From positions 744,001 to 808,000 of the forward strand of contig SNVD02006942.1 in the NCBI GenBank assembly GCA_013180625.2: a stretch of 64,000 bases of DNA. Reading direction: 5' to 3'. Made by a program: the position numbers and the translations under genes. Source of the DNA: Boswellia sacra (Eukaryota; Streptophyta; Magnoliopsida; Sapindales; Burseraceae). Each line of letters opens with the position of its first letter. Within the stretch, counting starts at the first letter, position 1. Positions 1 through 13,000 of this stretch are shown piece by piece. The notes beneath the pieces were generated by a model, which saw only the letters and a program-made list of their open reading frames with translations, was not told the DNA's origin and searched no databases.

Positions 1-345
1 ATAATAATAATAATAATAATATGATTGGCATATATATTTTGAAAATAATATTGTTAATATTGTAATAATTTAATTAGTAATTAATAATCTATATCAAGAT
101 TGTATATATTATACAAATTCAATTACTATAAAATACAAATATTTTATTTTGTTGTTATTATAACATGACTAAATTGATGTTAATATACTAAAAGATGTTA
201 ATTATTAAATAAAATGTAATTTTTGTTAAAGTATTTGCATTGTTTGTAAAATTATTAAGAATTTATATATATGAAAAGTTTAACAAATATAACATAAAAA
301 CTTTTTAACAGTCTTAAAATTTTAAAATTTTATAATTACACCCCA
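1..345. other. AT-rich intergenic DNA with (AAT)n microsatellite
   Basis: Bases 1-21 are an ATA/AAT trinucleotide repeat. The rest is AT-rich with no open frame or conserved motif I can recognise. Confidence 0.6.
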
Positions 346-545
346 AAACCATGCAGGGCGGAGCGGGTCAACGGGTCCCGGACCCAGACCCAAACCCAGA
401 CCCAGATCCGCCCCGGTCGGGATAACAAATTTTTACTCCAGACCCGCCCCCGCCCCATTGGTACGGGTCTGATCGGGACCCCGGACCTAACGGGCCATAT
501 GCCCAAGCTTATGAAGGATCTACTGTTCGGGTGAAGGGGCTCAGG
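346..545. repeat. GC-rich decayed repeat, possibly hAT-like
   Basis: A sharply GC-rich island in AT-rich DNA, built from runs of CGGGTC, GACCC and CCCAGA in both orientations. Such GGGTC-type ends are common in degenerate non-autonomous hAT elements of plants, and the unit at 45062 in this window has similar composition. No clear terminal repeats or target duplication were found, so the class is a guess. Confidence 0.35.
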
Positions 546-937
546 CCCAAGCGTAAATCCACTACCGTAAATACCTTGAGAATATACGAAGTATGAGAAT
601 AAAGATCAAATCAAAAATTCAGATAAAAAAAATTGACCTCCAACAAATGTTTTAAGTTTTAACTAAAACTTGGTTATTTGGATTAAAAAATAAAAATTTC
701 TGTAAATATATTTCGATAAAATCTTTATGTCTTCATCAACACAAACATACAGTAGTTTTCAAAATTCTCAATTTTCCTGGTAGATTAATCGAATAATTTT
801 TTTTTTTATAATTTTTAAAATAAATGTGGTTTTATTAAATCCATTTCAATTACATGTTAGCGTCAAATTATGGCAAACAAAACAAAAGGTTGGAAGAGAG
901 AGAAAAAAATTGTGCCAAGTAACGTTTCTTTAACAAA

Positions 938-947
938 ACTCCCGCCA
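938..947 (+). promoter_or_regulatory. possible E2F-like site upstream of LIG1
   Basis: The motif ACTCCCGCCA lies about 100 bp before the first LIG1 start codon. It resembles the CCCGCC core of E2F sites, which would fit an S-phase gene, but it is not a full consensus and could be chance. Confidence 0.25.
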
Positions 948-1044
948 TATCTTCCCACTTGATTCATTTTATTAGCTTTCTCAGCAACTCATCACTATCC
1001 ACAAACACACTCCCCATTTCCATTCTTATTCTTCTTCTTCTTGG

Positions 1045-4000
1045 ATGTTAACGCTCCGTTCATGCCGTCCTATTGGCTTCAGATTCATCTCCAACAATCC
1101 CTTCAAAGCAACTCCGCTCTCTCCTTTCTATTCCTCCATTAAAACCTTCTCTTACAGACCAAAACCCATCTCTCTCTCCTCCAACCAAAACTCCCACCCC
1201 AAAATGTCTTCCCGCCCCTCCGCTTTCGACGCCCTCATGGCCAGCGCACGGGCCGCCGCCGCCAAAAAGAAACCCCAACAACCCACTTCTTCATCCCCCA
1301 AGAAGCGTAAACACCTGGATGGTCAAAGTCAAAACCCTAAGACAACCAATTCATCAGTAACTGAAGAAAAGAATGAACAAGAAAAACCTGGTTCGGTCGA
1401 CGCCGAGCCGGACGCAGAACCGCAGAAGAAAGTGAAGCTAATGAGTGTTAATGAGAAGATTGCGGAGATTAAGAGTAAAATCGGGTTGTTGAAGAAGAAG
1501 GCGAATGATTACGATCCCAAAACGTTGGCGTTTTGGGAGAAAGGAGAGAGGGTTCCGTTCATTTTCTTGAGTTTGGCTTTTGACATGATAGCCAACGAGA
1601 CTGGGCGGATTGTGATTACTGATATTGTGTGTAATATGTTAAGGACGGTCGTGGATACTACGCCGGACGATTTGTTGCCGGTTGTCTATTTGGCGGCCAA
1701 TAAGGTGGCGCCAGCTCATGAGGGGCTGGAGTTGGGAATTGGGGATGCTTCTATTATCAAGGCGATTGCGGAGTCATGTGGGCGGACGGAGGCTCAAGTC
1801 AAGAAGCAGTACAAGGTAACAACTTATGTTTATCTGGGTTTTCTATTGTTACTGTTTAGTTTCGATTTCTCATGGTCACATACCTTTCGAAATTGAGTTT
1901 GCTAAGTGGGTTTGGGGTGTTCTGGGTTGGGTTGTATTTGTTGTATGATTGATGATTTCTTTTTTTTGACATATGGAAGGTGAAAAAAGAGCTCTAATAA
2001 ACTGAGCGATTTTGTCATTTGTTGTTGTTGGTTTGGCTTTACATTTTCTTTTCACGCTTGTAATTGGTAGGAAATGGGAGATTTGGGTCTTGTTGCCAAA
2101 GCAAGTCGTTCATCTCAGCAAATGATGTCCAAGCCCAGCGCATTAACTATTGCAAAAGTTTTTGATACATTTCGGCTCATCGCTAAGGTGCAAGCACTAT
2201 CTTCATTTTTTATTAAGTGAAAATTTTTAGCTTGGTTGTTGGAGGTGAGTTGGAAGCCTCGTTTGGTTTGGATGTTAACTGTGGCAGGTAGATTTATTTT
2301 GTAGTAACTTGATTACCATTGCTGTCCAAATGCCAGAATATCTTGATGATATTGTACCATTGTCTTAACATCATTTGGGATTAAAAAGGTTTGGAATATT
2401 TGTTGCAATTGTGATATGTAGGCATTATTAGATATTGCATATCCCACAGGTTTAAAATATGTGACTGCTGTGTTCTTTTATGAATCTAGTATTTTAGTTT
2501 TCAATTGAATTTAGAAATATATGATTAATTTTGAATTATTTTGAATTTTGAAAAGGATATGTGATTGAGATTGAGTGTAAATTGCATTGGAAAATGTGTA
2601 GCATAGAAAACAGGATTTGGATTCATAAAGGAGCAGAGTAGTTTTTGTTGGTTTCTTTATTCTGCTGGTATAAAATTTTGGTTTCTTTACGACATGTCCT
2701 TATGACCTGCTCATATCTTTTTAGGATGCCGGAAAGGATAGTCAAGAGAGGAAAAAGAACAGAATCAAGGCCCTTCTTGTTGCAGCCACTGATTGTGAAC
2801 CTCAATATTTGATCCGTTTGCTTCAGGTTGTAATTTGGACATGTACAGGAAGTCAGCTTGTTAGCCGTTTCTTAATTTAAGCTTTCTTTGAATTCATCTT
2901 GCAGTCGAAGTTGCGAATAGGGTTAGCGGAGCAGACTCTTTTAGCTGCATTGGGACAAGCTGCTGTTTATAATGAACAACATTCTAAACCACCTCCAAAC
3001 ATTCAATCTCCTTTAGAGGAGGTGAGTTGGTGTTCTTTAGGAAAATGCTGCTACTCTAGCCAAGTAACAATTTAACCAGTGGAATTCAATTCTATTTTAT
3101 TTACGCTTTCTTTTCTTGCTCATTTTATCGTTGAATGTGGGATTTTCTTTAATACGAATCATCATGTTAGCATGATAAGGGGTTTTAGACTGTTTTTTTG
3201 ATGAGTTGTAATCCATTTTAATAGGTTATAATGTTACTTTTCCATTTTTTTGGTAGTTTATATTTCTGTTCCTGTAAATTATTTCACTGCTTTAAGAAGC
3301 ATTGCACTGTTTTGACAGCATGCCTACATGTATTTTATGGAGCTCAGAATTTATGGGTATGAATGTTTTTTTTGAAAAGTACTACACATTATGGTACTAA
3401 TAACATACATCATTGACTTCTGTTGAGATTAGATGTTGCTCACTTTGTTCACATTATTCTGTCATTATAAGAACTCTTAAAGTGTTAATTGTTAGTGATT
3501 TCCACCAAAGGAAGTATTTTCTCTTTGAAATTGTTTGGTTATCATTTTAATGATTGTTCTCTTCCATTTGGCATTCTGTTGCATTTCATCTGTACAGGCT
3601 GCAAAGATTGTTAAACAAGTGTATTCTGTACTTCCTGTGTATGATAAAATAGTCCCTGCTCTTCTTCGTGATGGTATATGGAATCTTCCAAATACATGCA
3701 ACTTTACACTGGGTGTCCCAGTTGGACCTATGTTAGCAAAACCAACCAAAGGAGTGTCTGAGATCATAAACAAGTTCCAGGATATGGAATTCACATCTGA
3801 GTACAAGTATGATGGAGAACGTGCCCAGGTATGATACCTAGCTATGACTTTTGGTTTCCTTTGTTTGCCATTTGTGATGGTATTACGTTATTGAATTTAT
3901 TTTGTTGTGCAGATACACTACCTGGAGGATGGTACTGTTGAGATATACAGTCGAAATGCTGAACGTAATACCGGAAAGTTTCCTGATGTCGTTCTTGCAG

Positions 4001-7000
4001 TTTCAAGGTATACAAGTCCTGTTCTTACCAGGAATGCCATTTCTTGTATGATTCAATGGTCATCTCTTTGCTATGTTTTTAGCATGATTGGTAGGAGAAA
4101 GAAATAGAATAGTTTATGAGGGGAAAGGAAAGAGAGGAAGGAGAAAGACGTTGACCTTTTGTTGGTAGGAAGGGGAGGGGAGGGAAATTGGAGGGGATGG
4201 TAAAATCAATCCCTTCAGAAGTGGATGGAACCCATAAAATTTAACTCATTTATCTTTTTCCTTCTTCTCCCCTCTCTGCCAATCACAAGATGTAATGCAG
4301 AGATACTCCCCTTTTTGTTTTTTTCTCTCCCCTATACCAATCATTGCCCTCCAATTTTCCATTCCTCTTGTGAAACAGCGCATTACGGAATTTTATCTAT
4401 GCAGAATACCAGTTTAGATTAAGCATCTTCACAGGGGAGATTGTGATTGAACTAAATTAAATATCCAAAATTGCACCATATCCCACAAATTTTGCTTCTC
4501 TTCTTCCTTACCTTCATTGGAGTGCTTGATTTAGGCTGGCAGGGTTTTATGACCTTCTGTAACTCTGTCTCGTCAAACTTTATATGAATACTGATGTACT
4601 TTATTTGTTTCATGCTGAATTTCTTTTATATGGCTTCAGACTTTTAAATGTGGTTTCATCTAGATGGTGTAACTTCGGGTTTGGTGCTCTTGGTTTATGT
4701 TCTGAATCTCACTATCATCTGAAGGTGACAAGCTATTTATAAACTGCTAACTTGTGAACATTTAGAACTTCTCTAGAGATTTCTTACTTTAAATATGGCT
4801 GTTAGTAACATGGTTACTACTGATTTTGTAATAACTATGTTTAGTTAGTTGTTGCTTAAATTTACTGCCTGTGTGCAGATTAAAGAAATCCTCTGTAAGT
4901 TCATTTGTTCTGGACTGCGAACTTGTTGCTTATGATAGGGAAAAAGAGAAAATTTTGCCCTTTCAGGTAATGAATTTTGAATCAAGTTTTACGTCACCAT
5001 AACGCATGCATGCAATTTTAATGATAAATTATTATTTCTAATAAACATTCATTTGAAATTTCAATCATGTAACCATTCTCTGCTGATTGCCAATTGCTCA
5101 AAATTGTATCCTTCCTATAGCATATAAGCTACTAAGTCATGTCCCCTAAAGGTTTCACCATCAAACATGGTATCACCATATGTCTAAAACATTTGCTTTG
5201 TAGTTCATTTACCTCATCTTCCCTGTAGTTTTTGAAGCGCCCGTGTTTTTTTTTTTTTTTAATAAAGCTATCTTGTCAGTTTTGGTTTAAATGATCTTTT
5301 CCTTGTGTTTGGCTATAGCAGGAATGGAAACCCTTGAATCTAAAGCCACTTGGCATTGCAACCTATTTTAATGATACACTTAGACTTATATTGACACAAC
5401 TGCCTCTATGTTCCAGTTTGATCATCCAAATATCACTCATGAAAAATCGTAGGAAGATGCAGGTTGGTTTTAAAAAAAAAAAAAAACTTCCATCATCATA
5501 GAAGCAGGCCTTGGGTTTGGATTTGAATTATGTTAATTCTAGTTAATTTCTTAAATGTGTCCATGCAATAGGAATGCAGATGGTCTGTACTTAAAAGTCT
5601 GAATGTGATATACTCAAATTTGATGATATATTGCTCTTTCTCTATTCTAATCTTGTTATTGTCATGTACTCATCATACAAGCTCAGCTACATGTACTTGT
5701 TTCATTGTAATACTAATAAGATATTTCACATGTCATTGGCTTATTTTATTTTTTAATTTCATATAAAACATCTTTTGTTGAGATGGATGATATTTTTATA
5801 CTGGATTTCTGTTGTAGATCCTTAGTACTCGAGCTCGCAAGAATGTGTCTGCGAGTGACATCAAGGTTGACGTCTGCATATATGCTTTTGACATGTTGTA
5901 TCTCAATGGCCAACCACTTCTCCAGGAACAACTAAAAGTTCGTAGAGAGGTATATTCTTTTGTTGCAACTCATTTGTCTTAGGACCTTTACACGATTTTT
6001 TTTTATTTTTTTAATTATTTTTATTTTCATTTTTTGGTAATGATAGCAATTTGTAGTGACGGGATGACAGCAACTTTTTCTTGCTTGGTTTACCATAGTG
6101 ATTGTTTATGGAAATATCACCATATTCCTTTGGGTTGTGCCTGATAATATCCACCACCCCTTTTATCTCTGTTGAGCTCTATATAATATGCTGAGTCAGA
6201 TATTATTAATGTGTTCATGTCTCTGAGCCTCTGACTTTTGCTCTTTGCAGAAACTTTATGAATCGTTTCAGGAAGAACCTGGTTTTTTTCAGTTTGCAAC
6301 AGCTTTAACATCAAATGATCTTGATGAAATACAAAAGTTTCTTGATGCTGCTGTCGATTCAAGGTATTTGTTTCATGCTTTATTGTTATTCTATGGAAAA
6401 AAACAGACATAACCTCACATGTGATAAGAGCATATCTATGGCTTTCAGCTAGTTGCATGTCGTATTTAGATTACTTTACATAGTGATTGTGCTGAAATTC
6501 AATCCTCTAAGTTATTAAAAGACTCCAGAGCATGTCATTACTGCTTGATGTTATGTGTTTTGTTTACTGAGTTGAATATAACTCAAAAGGCAGTTTGACT
6601 CATTCTTGAGTTGTTCAATAGACATATGTAAATGTATCAAAAGCTCAGTTACTTCAGAGTATACAGGTTTTGCAATGAAACAACATCATTTTCCTTCTTC
6701 TAATTCTTTCACTAAAACATGCTTTTTATAATTTTTTATGAAATCCAGAAACTCATTGCCTAGGGTTGGTCTAAATTGGTTTAGGTTCGTAATCAAATAG
6801 GACATAGCAACCATCCATCACCAATCACATTCCACATCCCATTTCACTTTTTCAATTCCTCCGGTGGCCTCCACTATGGAGGCATTCTAGCCTCAGACGC
6901 AGTTATTCAGTGAGGAAGAAGTTTGACCACTGGGATGTAGTCATCCTCCTACAAATCCCTCATGGAACTGTCCAAGATCCAATTCTGGATGTGAAAGGCT

Positions 7001-10000
7001 GTGGAACTTAACTAGTCTGAACCTAGGCAATGTTGAAACCCTTCCTGTTACCTATCTTAGTGAGATTTGGATGCTGTAATGTGTATGTGATGTGCATAAG
7101 ATAATCTTGTAAGTTGCTTTGACTATCTATATCATTGGGATCACCACATCTTTTATTTGATCCTTTATCAAACTTTGTTTTTAATGGTAATAATTTATCT
7201 TCATTTATAGTTCTGAGGGGTTGATTATCAAAACATTGAATCAAGATGCGACATATGAACCTTCAAAGCGATCCAATAACTGGCTAAAATTAAAGAAAGA
7301 TTACATTGAGAGGTAAAGTACAAGAAATATTAATTAAACAAATACTTCGAATATATGGCTTTTATTCATTTCCATGGCTGCGCCATGCAGTATTGGAGAC
7401 TCGCTGGATTTAGTACCGATTGCTGCATTTCATGGCCATGGGAAACGTACAGGTAATTGTTGTGGTTGAATGAACACACACACACGAGCGCGCGCGCACA
7501 CACACACACACATATATAAAAGATGCAGCCCTGAGTTCCACTCTTGATTGATTGATTTATTTATTCATACCCTAGTTTTCGCTTGAAGGTCGATGTATGT
7601 TGATCATGCTCTGATGTTTCTCCTTAGGTGTTTATGGTGCCTTTTTATTGGCATGTTATGACAGCAACAATGAAGAGTTCCAAAGCATTTGTAAAATAGG
7701 TGAGCAGAAATTTCGTTTGTATTGTTGTAAAATAGTCATTCGCCTCTTTGCCAGTTAATGCCTGTTATGACATTCGTCTTTGTTTCCCAATCTGTAATTC
7801 TTTCTCTCCCCTGGCATTGCTGGGTAGGCACTGGATTTTCTGAAGCAATGCTTGAGGAACGTTCTTCTAGTCTCCGTTCTAAAGTAATTCCAAAACCAAA
7901 GGTTTGTGTTCCTTGCTCATTTCTTCAATGAAACAACTCAAGAAATTGTTTTTTCATTGGGTTTCTTATGATAGACTTGCTAATTTTAATCTGTGCCAAT
8001 TCTAGACATACTACCGATATGCTGATACCATTAACCCAGATGTGTGGTTTGAGCCTGTTGAGGTAAATATATCATCTTATCTATATTTAAAACACCTTTA
8101 AGAATGCCTTTCACCTATTTTATGATGAACTTGGAATTTATGTATTATTATTTTTGGTTTTCTATCTGATTCTGTATTTGATTTTGTCTTGTCAAAACCC
8201 TGCCTATTGGTGAGTTAGCACCACCCCAACAGGTGTGGATGACACCATTTAGGTTTTTGAGTGCTTTACATGTCTAAATAGAATCCATATGGCAGCACTC
8301 TCTGATACACTTTTTGATCGGGTTCAAGTTTAAAAACTCCTAATTGAATAATCGATGAAGACTTAGCCATCCAATTTCATTTGAAAAACCTTACAAACAT
8401 GCAAAAATGTATGGGTGCACACACACACACACACAATAGTAGGAATTGACTAGTAAATTGTACTTAGTCTTCAGATGCTGTTCTCATTAGATGCTTGACA
8501 TTGCCATTTAGGTACACATGGTCGATCTTGATTTTTATGTATTTTAGGTACACCTTGATTGTTGATTTTCCATTACCGTTTATAAGTTTCATGATCAAGA
8601 TGGAAAAAAGTTACTTATGTACCAACTAAATAGTTTTGGTAGATGTGGAAACCCATGGAGTTTCTTGCTATGTTGTGGTCTCTTCTCTCTGAATTTTGTT
8701 CTTCTCCCTTAATGTTGCAATTTTCTAAATTTCTCTGCTCTTATGATTACTCCCTTCTATTCTCCTTGTCCTACATCATTAGCCTCCAGCCTCTACTTGC
8801 ATGCTAAGTATCAAGATTAAATGATAGCAGGAAATGATTTCATAGTTAATTTAGTTTGCTCCTGATAGGCCACCTATTAAGTTCACATATACTAGGCGTA
8901 ACAAGAAATAAGGGGAGGGGCAGGGTTGTTATTTGAAGTGTTAGCAGGGGTGGTCAGATTTACTTTTTAGTTGCTTTTTGTTTGCTTTTTGTTTTGCTTT
9001 ATTCGGGGTGTAGGCCGCGGAGTTAGTTACCCCGATTTTAGGAAAGAAAAGGAGAGGACAGGCTGGTATATAAGGTGAGAGAAGAGTAGAGTAGGGGTGA
9101 AGAATTTTCTGTTATTTTGGTAAGACCACTGAGTCTTTGGGAGAGCTTGCAGGCCTCTCGAACTGCCTGCTATTTACTTAATTCAATACAGCAATTTATC
9201 CAGAAATTCCCTTTCCTTGCTCTAGTTTCCTTTGTTTGTTCGTAAAACTCAATTACTAGTGTGTGAGTGTGTTGATCCAGTCAGTGTATAAGGAAGAGTT
9301 CTATCAAGTTTGGTATCAGAGCAGTTGAAATCCTGAAATGGCTAAAAAAGGGGAGGGAAGAATAGATGAGTTGGAAGAGAAAATTACCAGGTTCCAGGGA
9401 GACCTCGGGGCTGTTAGAGAAGGTCTGACTAGAGTTCAAAATCTGGAATAGAACATAGCAGTAATTTTGCAGAAGCTGGAATCGATGGAGGTGGATTCCC
9501 GAGGGAGCCCATTAAAATTCGAGGGAGATGAAGCTCAGTCCCGGAACCATGGTTGGAAGCTGGGTGAGAATCGCAGAGGAGAAATCAGAACTCGGCAGGT
9601 AGAGATGCTGACGTTTAGCGAGGGTGATCCAGATGAATGGGTATATCGAGTGGAACATTTCTTCTCGTTGAATCACATGGGTGAAGCTGAGAAATTAATG
9701 GCGGTTGCGGTCTCCATGGAGGGCGAAGCTTTTGCTTGGCATCAATGGGAAGACTCCAGACGACCATTCTGCTCCTGGGCTGAGTTCAAAGAATTGCTGC
9801 TGGAAAGGTTTCGGGATAACAAGGAGGGCTTATCGGAGCGATTCTTGGCTCTCTGACAGGAAGGGATGGTGCGGGAGTACTGGCGGCAATTCGAAAGAAT
9901 ATCGTCGACGATGGCCGACCTCCCGGATCATATATTGGAGGGGCAATTCGTTAACGGGCTGAAACCGGACATACGGCTGAGTTACGGGCCTTTCGGCCCA

Positions 10001-13000
10001 CGGGTTTGGGAAGAATAATGGATTTGGCCCAAAGACTAGAAATCAAAAACTCGGCCCTTAAGAGTTATAAAGCGGGTGGGCCTTTTGGGGAACGGAGGAC
10101 TGTGGCCCAACCCGTTACAGCCCAAATCAAAAACCCATCGACGACCCAGAATCATTCCTCAACATTTCCTAACTCGGGTGCGAGGAAAGGTGACATGCAT
10201 TTCCTGACAAACCGGAGATGATAGAGCTTTCGATGAATTCCGTGGTGGGCCTCACTTCTCCCAAAACGATTAAGCTGGTAGGAACAGTGGGAACAGAGGA
10301 GGTCATCGTTCTGGTCGACCCGGGGGCTACGCATAATTTTATTTCAAGGCAATTGGTGCAGAAATTGAATTTACCCTTTGACAAGACAGAAGGGTACGGG
10401 ATTCTCCTGGGCACTGGAAGGCCGATCAAAGGTGAAGGGGTGTGTAAGGGAGTTGCTCTGTCTCTGCAAGGTCTGGAGGTTGTGGAAGACTACCTTCCCC
10501 TTGAGCTTGGTGGATCGGATTTGGTGTTGGGCATGCAGTGGCTGGAGAATTTAGGTGTAATCCGGGTTGATTGCAAGGCACTGACAATGGAATTTGTAGT
10601 GGATGGTCGCAAGGTAACTCTTCAGGGGGACCCTAGTTTGTGCAGAACTCAAGTGAAATTGAAGAATCTGTTCAAGGCTGTTAAAGGAGGGGGACAAGGC
10701 ATCTTGTTAGAGTTGAGTACTCTGTCGGTTTCTAATACATGGGGTGAACCAGGAATTCCAGCAGATATAGGCCGATTGCTAGATACTTATGATTCGGTAT
10801 TTCATTTACCCGCCGGGTTGCCTCCGGAACGAAACCAAGACCATGCCATTATTCTCAAGGAAGGAAGTCAGCCAATTTCTGTTCGCCCTTACCGATATCC
10901 CCACATCCAGAAGGCTGAAATAGAACATTTAGTCCAGGAAATGCTTGCAGCTGGCATAATTCGTCCTAGCAATAGTCCATTTTCTAGTCCTGTCTTGTTG
11001 GTCAAAAAGAAAGATGGAAGCTGGCGGTTTTGTGTGGATTACAGAGCTTTCAACCAAGTTACAGTGCCGGACAAATTTCCAATCCTAGTGATCGATGAAT
11101 TATTAGATGAACTCCACGGGGCCACCATATTTTCGAAACTGGACCTAAAATCTGGCTATCATTTAATCAGAATTAGACAGGAGGACATCCACAAGACAGC
11201 TTTTCGCACCCATGACGGCCATTACGAATTTTTGGTTATGCCTTTTGGCCTCACCAACGCCCATTCTACGTTCCAATCCCTGATGAATGAAATTTTCCGC
11301 CCTTTCTTGCGAAAGTTCATCCTTGTTTTCTTTGATGACATTTTGGTCTACAGTGTAAGTTTGGCGGACCACGTGAAGCACCTTGAAGTGGTATTACAAA
11401 CTCTGGCAGTACATCAATTGTATGCTAATAGGAAGAAGTGTCTGTTTGCTCAGATTGAATTAGACTATCTGGGCCATGTCATTTCTCCAGAAGGGGTTTC
11501 AGTGGATCAATCAAAGATCCAGGTTATGTTGCAGTGGCCTAGGCCTCGGAATTTGAGGGAACTGAGAGGCTTCCTTGGCCTTACTGATTATTACAGAAAA
11601 TTCGTCAAGAATTATGGTAATATAGCTCAACCTCTTACTGAACAATTAAAGAAGGATAGATTCGGTTGGAATGCAGCAGCTGAGGAAGCTTTCAATCGCT
11701 TAAAACATGCTATGACTGAAGTTCCAGTTCTAGCTCTCCCAGATTTTTCTAAGCCATTTCTCCTCAACATTGATGCCTCTGGTGTGGGACTAGGGGCGGT
11801 TCTAATGCAAGATCAGCGACCCATAGCCTATTTTAGTCATATACTTCCTCCTAGTCAGCGGCTTAAATCTGTCTATGAGCGAGAACTAATGGCGGTAGTC
11901 TTGGCTATCCAAAAATGGCGGCCCTAACTCTTGGGTCACAAATTCATTGTACAGACTGATCAAAAAAGCTTGAAATACCTGTTAGAGCAGCGCCTCATCA
12001 GTGCTGAGCACCAGAAGTGGGTAACAAAACTGTTGGGGTTTGATTTCGAGATTCAGTATAAGCCGGGATTGGAAAATAAAGCTGCTGATGCCCTCTCCCG
12101 CCATCCTGAATTTGGTGCTATAGCCATCTCTCCTTCTTTCGACTTCCAAGAGATACAGCAAGCAGTGAATGATGATGCTGAGTTGAGCAAGATTAAAGCA
12201 GATATCCTGGCGGGAAACTCAGTTAAGGAGGGTTTTATAGTTGAGCACCAGAAGTGGGTAACAAAACTGTTGGGGTTTGATTTCGAGATTCAGTATAAGC
12301 CAGGATTGGAAAATAAAGCTGCTGATGCCCTCTCCCGCCATCCTGAATTTGGTGCTATAGCCATCTCTCCTTCTTTCGACTTCCAAGAGATACAGCAAGT
12401 AGTGAATGATGATGCTGAGTTGAGCAAGATTAAAGTAGATATCCTGGCGGGAAACTCAGTTAAGGAGGGTTTTACAGTAATCCATGGCGCATTATTGTAC
12501 AAGGGTCGAATTGTATTGAGCTAGCACTCTTCTCTAATTCCCAAGCTGCTCAAAGAATTTCATGACAGCTCCATCGGTGGCCATTCTGGGTTGCTTAAAA
12601 CTACTCAGCGGATTATCAAGGAGTTTTATTGGGTGGGAATGAAGAAAACCATCAAACGGTATGTGGAAGCTTGCCCAGTGTGCCAACAGAACAAGTATCT
12701 GGCTATGTCTCCAACAGGATTATTACAACCCTTACCACTGCCTACACAAGTCTGGGAGGACCTCACCATGGACTTCATTGAAGGATTACCGAAATCTGAA
12801 GGATTTGATACGATTCTAGTGGTGGTTGACCGGGTGAGTAAATTTGTCAATTTCATAGCTCTTAGGCATCCCTGCAATGCCCCAACTGTGGCTGCAGCAT
12901 TCCTCAAGGAAGTGGTGCGATTACATGGGATTCCTCGGTCCATTGTCACGGATAGAGACCGGATTTTTCTTAGCTTATTCTGGACTGAATTGTTCAAGCT

